Positions 60,191-64,000 of a stretch of 64,000 nt of DNA are shown here, piece after piece (position 1 is the stretch's first letter; each line of letters opens with the position of its first letter). Below the pieces are notes generated by a model that saw only the letters and a program-made list of their open reading frames with translations, was not told the origin of the DNA and made no database searches. Position numbers and translations under genes: made by a program. Source of the DNA: Shinella sp. XGS7 (GTDB taxonomy: Bacteria; Pseudomonadota; Gammaproteobacteria; Burkholderiales; Burkholderiaceae_C); the NCBI RefSeq assembly GCF_020535565.1, contig NZ_CP084759.1:1-64000 (forward strand), written 5' to 3'.

Positions 60191-60877
60191 ATGAAACTGC
60201 TGGTGATCGAAGACGAACTCAAGCTCGCCGAGTATTTGCGCAAGGGCTTGAGCGAGGAAGGCTATGTGGTCGACGTGGCCCATACCGGCATTGACGGTCT
60301 GCATATGGCGACCGAGATCGATTACGACCTGCTGATCCTCGACGGCATGTTGCCCGGCATCGATGGTTTGGCCGTGTTGGCGGCCTTGCGCCAGAGCAAG
60401 CAGACGCCGGTCCTGATGCTGACCGCCCGCGGTCAGCATCAGGACCGGGTGCGGGGCCTGCAGGGAGGCGCCGACGACTATCTGGTCAAGCCCTTTGCAT
60501 TCTCGGAGCTCGTGGCGCGCATCCAGGTCTTGCTGCGTCGTGCGGGCGGAGCCCGCGGCAATGGCGAGCCGACCTTGCTGCGGATGGGCGATCTGGAGGT
60601 CGATCTGCTCCGCCGCAAAGCCTCACGCGCCGGACAGCGGTTGGAGCTGACAGCCAAGGAGTTCAACCTTCTGAGCCTGCTGCTGCGGCGCCAGGGCGAG
60701 GTGCTGTCGCGCACCGAACTGGCCGAGCAGGTCTGGGACATGAACTTCGACAGCGAGACCAATGTCGTCGAGGTCGCGGTGCGGCGCTTGCGCGGCAAGC
60801 TGGACCAGCCCTTCGAGCGGCCGCTGCTGCACACGGTACGTGGTATGGGCTATGTCCTGGAGGCAAGGGAGCCATGA
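60191..60877 (+). CDS. czcR: OmpR-family response regulator, heavy-metal type
   Basis: The 228-residue protein has a receiver domain ([20 protein letters not shown], phospho-Asp in [13 protein letters not shown], conserved Lys in [10 protein letters not shown]) and a winged-helix domain ([34 protein letters not shown]). It closely resembles CzcR/CopR/CusR regulators. It is divergent from the efflux operon it most likely activates and overlaps the kinase gene by 4 bp. Confidence 0.92.
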   Translation: MKLLVIEDELKLAEYLRKGLSEEGYVVDVAHTGIDGLHMATEIDYDLLILDGMLPGIDGLAVLAALRQSKQTPVLMLTARGQHQDRVRGLQGGADDYLVKPFAFSELVARIQVLLRRAGGARGNGEPTLLRMGDLEVDLLRRKASRAGQRLELTAKEFNLLSLLLRRQGEVLSRTELAEQVWDMNFDSETNVVEVAVRRLRGKLDQPFERPLLHTVRGMGYVLEAREP

Positions 60878-62229
60878 GTAGGCCCGCAGTTGCGGCCAGC
60901 CTGCGCGGTCGCCTCTCGCGCTGGTTGGCACTGCAGACCATGCTGGGCCTAGGGCTCGTATGTGCAGCGGTTTATGTAGTGATTGCTGCCACCCTCTCGG
61001 AGCGGCAGGATGAGACCCTGACGCAGAAGCAGGTTGCGGTGGAACATTTGCTCACCGAAGGCCGAGGCGCGCATGACATGGCCGGTGTGCGTCACCTGCT
61101 GAAGGACTTCCTCGCTGGCCACGACGAGCTCTCGCTGCGTCTGGTCAATGGTGACGGGCAGGTCATCTTCGAGACATCCAAGCGTCAGCCGCCTGTCGCT
61201 GAGAGTAAGCGCTGGTTCTTTGACATCCGTCTGCCGCCGAGCGCAGGCGGCTCGGCCCATGCGGTGCTGGTGTTGGACAAACGGACCGACGAAGCCTTGC
61301 TGGAACGTCTGGCCTGGACCTTGGCGCTGGCCGCGCTGACGGGATCGCTGGCCGTCTCCTTCGGGGGCTTCTTGCTGGTCCGCCTCGGCCTGGCGCCCCT
61401 GCACAAACTGGTGGAGCAGACCCGGCAGGTGACGGCGACAGACCTGCTGCGACGACTCGACGGAACCGGCCAAGCCGAAGAGCTACAACCCCTGATCCAC
61501 CAGTTCAATGAACTGCTGGACCGTCTCAGCGTCGCCTACAAGCAGATGGAGGCGTTCAATGCCGATGTGGCTCATGAGCTGAACACGCCGCTGGCTACTC
61601 TGATCAGCAGTTGCGAACTGGCCTTGCGCAAGCCACGCAGCGCCGAGGAACTGCGTGAGGCCCTGGGATCCAACCTAGAAGACCTGCACCGCCTTGCCAG
61701 CATCGTCGGCGACATGCTCTTCCTGTCCAATGCTGATCGCGGCGTTCCCGCCCGACGCGCCTGGACCCCCAGCCTGGGCGCGCTGGCCGCGGAGGTGGTT
61801 GAGTTCCATGAAGCTGCTTTGCTCGACGCAGGCCTCAAGGCCGAAGTGCTGGGCGATGCCGCTGCCGAAATAGATGCCCGGCTGCTACGGCAGGCACTGT
61901 CAAACCTGCTCGGAAATGCCACCCGCTACGCGGCGACAGGCTCGGCCGTGCTGGTGCACATCGACCGCCAGGTCAATGGAGAGGTGCACATCGCCGTACA
62001 CAACGAGGGGCAGACCATCGACCCGGCGCATCTGCCCCGGCTCTTTGACCGGTTCTACCGGGCTGACACCGCGCGCACCCATGCAGATCGCAACCACGGT
62101 CTGGGCCTGGCGATCGTCGCTGCCATCGCCCGCATGCATGGCGGCCAGGTCTTCGCGGCATCAGCGGATGGTCTCACTCGAATCGGACTGGCCCTACCCG
62201 GCGGAGGCGGCAGCAGCATCGTGGCCTGA
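60874..62229 (+). CDS. czcS: heavy-metal sensor histidine kinase
   Basis: The 451-residue protein has two membrane helices around a periplasmic sensor (residues about 15-165), HAMP, the H-box [21 protein letters not shown]-box [15 protein letters not shown] and G-box [17 protein letters not shown]. It senses periplasmic metal and phosphorylates the adjacent regulator. Its end overlaps the convergent transglutaminase-like gene by 36 bp. Confidence 0.92.
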   Translation: MSRPAVAASLRGRLSRWLALQTMLGLGLVCAAVYVVIAATLSERQDETLTQKQVAVEHLLTEGRGAHDMAGVRHLLKDFLAGHDELSLRLVNGDGQVIFETSKRQPPVAESKRWFFDIRLPPSAGGSAHAVLVLDKRTDEALLERLAWTLALAALTGSLAVSFGGFLLVRLGLAPLHKLVEQTRQVTATDLLRRLDGTGQAEELQPLIHQFNELLDRLSVAYKQMEAFNADVAHELNTPLATLISSCELALRKPRSAEELREALGSNLEDLHRLASIVGDMLFLSNADRGVPARRAWTPSLGALAAEVVEFHEAALLDAGLKAEVLGDAAAEIDARLLRQALSNLLGNATRYAATGSAVLVHIDRQVNGEVHIAVHNEGQTIDPAHLPRLFDRFYRADTARTHADRNHGLGLAIVAAIARMHGGQVFAASADGLTRIGLALPGGGGSSIVA

Positions 62230-62991
62230 GGTCGGTGGAGCACCAACTCTGCCGCGGATGCGGGCAACATTGCCGTTCATCTGCTGGCGGATGACGTTCT
62301 GAAACAGCCAGCGCTTGAGGCCGTTCAGATTGACGCCATGGCGAGCGTAGAACTCGTCTGGGTTGTCGAACAGGCCGAAGTCTTGATTGATGCCGTCTTT
62401 CTGGATGAAGGTATCACCGCCGTTCCAATCGACCTGCGGGCACTGCAGATCCGGCGTCGCCGCCCCATAGCCGCAGAAGGCGCCCCGATGCGACGCGAAA
62501 CGCTGCTGCAGCGCCGCCAGGTAAGTCTTGTCCAGAATGAAACCTTCCAGCCTCGCCCAGCGTGCACCGGTCCAGACCTCGACCCAGCTGTGGATGATGT
62601 TGCGCGGCGCCAGCCAGTAAGCCAGCCCCGTGATCGCGCCGCGCTGCAGTTGCTTGTCGATGGTGAAGCCATGAAATCGGCAGGGAATGTCCAGTGCTCG
62701 CAGCAAGGCCATGAACAGCGTGCTCTTGGTATTGCATTGACCGTAGCCATCGGCAAGCACCTCGGAGGCCTTCAGATCGTCGTTCTTGTTGTAGCCGAAC
62801 GCGACCTCGTCACGGACATAGGCGTAGGCAGCGGCAATGCGTTCATGCTCAGAAAGTTGCTGCCATCCTCGTGCCTGCACCAGAGCGGCAATGCTCGGGT
62901 GGCCAAAGTCGAGCAAGGTGGTAGCGATCAGCGCGTTTGTCCGCTCGGCCCCAAAAGGCGCCATCGCCGGAAGCTCTGCGATGTCGATCAT
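62194..62991 (-). CDS. transglutaminase-like cysteine protease-fold protein
   Basis: The 265-residue protein from ATG 62991 contains VLADGYGQCNTKSTLFMALL with the catalytic Cys and NIIHSWVEVWTGARWARLEG with the catalytic His and the acidic partner region. This is the transglutaminase-like core. No signal peptide is seen, so it is probably cytoplasmic. Its ATG overlaps the stop of the P-type ATPase gene, so both belong to one operon. The function in metal resistance is unknown. Confidence 0.75.
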   Translation of the reverse strand: MIDIAELPAMAPFGAERTNALIATTLLDFGHPSIAALVQARGWQQLSEHERIAAAYAYVRDEVAFGYNKNDDLKASEVLADGYGQCNTKSTLFMALLRALDIPCRFHGFTIDKQLQRGAITGLAYWLAPRNIIHSWVEVWTGARWARLEGFILDKTYLAALQQRFASHRGAFCGYGAATPDLQCPQVDWNGGDTFIQKDGINQDFGLFDNPDEFYARHGVNLNGLKRWLFQNVIRQQMNGNVARIRGRVGAPPTSGHDAAAASAG

Positions 62992-64000
62992 GAGCGTTCC
63001 TTGCTGCGCAGCAGGCGAAGCCCGTTGAACACCACCAGCAGGCTGGCGCCCATGTCCGCAAACACCGCCATCCACATGCTGGCATTGCCGAACACGGCCG
63101 CCACGAGGAAGACTGCCTTGATACCCAGGGCCAGGCTGATGTTCTGCCAGAGAACGGCATGGGTGCGGCGCGACAGGCGGATGGTCTCGGGCAGGCGCTG
63201 CAGGTCGTCGTTCATCACCACCACGTCCGCCGCCTCCATGGCGGTGTGGGTGCCGGCACCACCCATGGCAAAGCCGATGTCGGCCTTGGCCAGCGCCGGC
63301 GCGTCGTTGATGCCATCGCCGGTCATCGCACTAGGCCCGTAGCGGGTCTGCATCTCGGTGATGGCATTGAGCTTGTCCTGCGGCAGCAAATTGCCGCGCA
63401 CCTGCTCGATGCCGGCTTCGTGGCCGATGGCCTCAGCCGTGGCCTGATTGTCGCCAGTCAGCATCACAGGCGTGACGCCCAATGCTCGCAGTTCGGCCAC
63501 AGCCGCACGCGACGAGGGCTTGATCGTGTCGGCCACGGCAAACAGGGCCAGCACGCCGGCATCGTCGGCAAGCAGGGTCACCGTGCGGCCGGACTGCTCG
63601 TGCTGCTTCAGCAGCGCCTCGATGGCCGGCGAGCACTGGCCCCGCTCCTCGATCCAGCGGTGATTGCCCAAGACATAGGGCATCGAATCCAGTCGGGCCT
63701 GCACGCCACGGCCGACCACGGCCTCGAAATCAGCCACATCGCTGGCCCCGGCTTCCGCAGCCAGGCCGGCAGCAATGGCTTTTGATACTGGATGATCGGA
63801 ACGACCGGCAATGCTCAGCGCCACTCGCGCCACCATGGCCCGACCAGCACCCTCCCGCAGGATCTGGGTATCGACGAGCTTGGGCTTGCCCTCGGTGATG
63901 GTGCCGGTCTTGTCGAGAGCTACCGCCTTGAGCGATCGGGCCTGCTCCAGATAGACGCCCCCCTTGACCAGGATGCCACGCCGGGCCGCGGCGGCCAGGC
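62988..64000 (-). CDS. Zn/Cd/Pb-type P1B ATPase, C-terminal part (runs off the right edge)
   Basis: The visible 337 residues contain the phosphorylation motif DKTGTITEGKP, the nucleotide-binding HP element (GRSDHPVSKAIA), MLTGDN, TGDGINDAPALAKADIGFAM and the last two helices, with GIKAVFLVAAVFGNASMWMA and FADMGASLLVVFNGLRLL. The Lys in KAVF and Asp in ADMGAS are ligands of the Zn/Cd/Pb group (ZntA/CadA/PbrA). The N-terminus lies outside the window. Confidence 0.92.
   Translation of the reverse strand, partial: LAAAARRGILVKGGVYLEQARSLKAVALDKTGTITEGKPKLVDTQILREGAGRAMVARVALSIAGRSDHPVSKAIAAGLAAEAGASDVADFEAVVGRGVQARLDSMPYVLGNHRWIEERGQCSPAIEALLKQHEQSGRTVTLLADDAGVLALFAVADTIKPSSRAAVAELRALGVTPVMLTGDNQATAEAIGHEAGIEQVRGNLLPQDKLNAITEMQTRYGPSAMTGDGINDAPALAKADIGFAMGGAGTHTAMEAADVVVMNDDLQRLPETIRLSRRTHAVLWQNISLALGIKAVFLVAAVFGNASMWMAVFADMGASLLVVFNGLRLLRSKERS

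Noticed and set aside
1..64000. CRISPR arrays, tRNA or rRNA genes
   Set aside because: No regularly spaced direct-repeat array, tRNA cloverleaf with conserved loops or rRNA core sequence was noticed on either strand; a dedicated scan was not possible.

Overview
The window looks like part of a large, heavily rearranged multiresistance plasmid (or plasmid-derived accessory island) from a beta-proteobacterium, most likely Burkholderiales. The reasons are the high GC content, a plasmid Rep_3-type initiator with iterons and parAB, IS1071 copies, Liv transporter and maleylacetoacetate-isomerase genes of Burkholderiales type, and a czc-type heavy-metal cluster. No rRNA, tRNA, CRISPR array or ordinary chromosomal core block was seen. 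Family names come from reading protein motifs by eye; no database search was run.

Layout. (1) 1-6048: an accessory patchwork. It has an IS66 remnant with a cargo zone, a minus-strand cluster (YggL, a protein with an MbcA/ParS-like tail, DUF4926, an antitoxin stub), a mosaic ORF, a secreted nuclease, a nucleotidyltransferase-fold protein, and the SOS-boxed start of umuD cut off by IS1071. (2) 6049-17263: a 5'-truncated IS1071 and a complete 3204-bp IS1071 in opposite orientation. They bracket a truncated livM-livG fusion, livF, a maleylacetoacetate isomerase, a di-iron MBL protein, a TSUP permease and an IS91 tail. (3) 17264-29251: an IS66 remnant and then plasmid backbone: a candidate oriT, small plasmid genes, a three-gene toxin-antitoxin locus, repA, an iteron origin, parA-parB, a frameshifted tyrosine recombinase and two perfect palindromes. 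(4) 29252-35070: an IS21 element (istAB), two IS1071 fragments, and between them sul1 with scraps of the class 1 integron 3'-conserved segment and IS6100. (5) 35071-50604: a 15.5-kb Tn3-family transposon with 38-bp inverted repeats. It carries tnpA-tnpR, a ParDE/RelE-type toxin-antitoxin pair, a class A beta-lactamase with a divergent AmpR-like regulator, an IS66 element with an SMR efflux gene, and a nested 5.86-kb unit. (6) 50605-52683: an IS21 right-end remnant and an Xre/RES toxin-antitoxin pair. (7) 52686-64000: czc/cus-type RND efflux genes, a divergent two-component system, a transglutaminase-like gene and a Zn/Cd/Pb P-type ATPase that runs off the end.

The nested unit (38818-44675) is the best-resolved structure. 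It is bounded by two inverted 244-bp miniature elements, each with its own 38-bp-type Tn3 ends, and flanked by a perfect 5-bp duplication (CAGAG). Inside are tetR-tetA(A), a truncated EamA gene, and an IS481-family element (IS5564/Tn5564 type, flanked by GCTAGG duplications) that carries cmx. The unit sits between tnpR and the toxin-antitoxin pair of the host transposon, in or beside what should be the res region.

Together the cargo predicts resistance to sulfonamide (sul1), chloramphenicol (cmx), tetracycline (tetA), beta-lactams (class A enzyme), quaternary ammonium or cationic compounds (SMR) and divalent metals (RND efflux plus P-type ATPase). Toxin-antitoxin loci and a ParAB system would favour persistence. 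Many junctions lack target duplications, so IS1071, IS21 and Tn3 copies seem to have driven deletions and homologous recombination.
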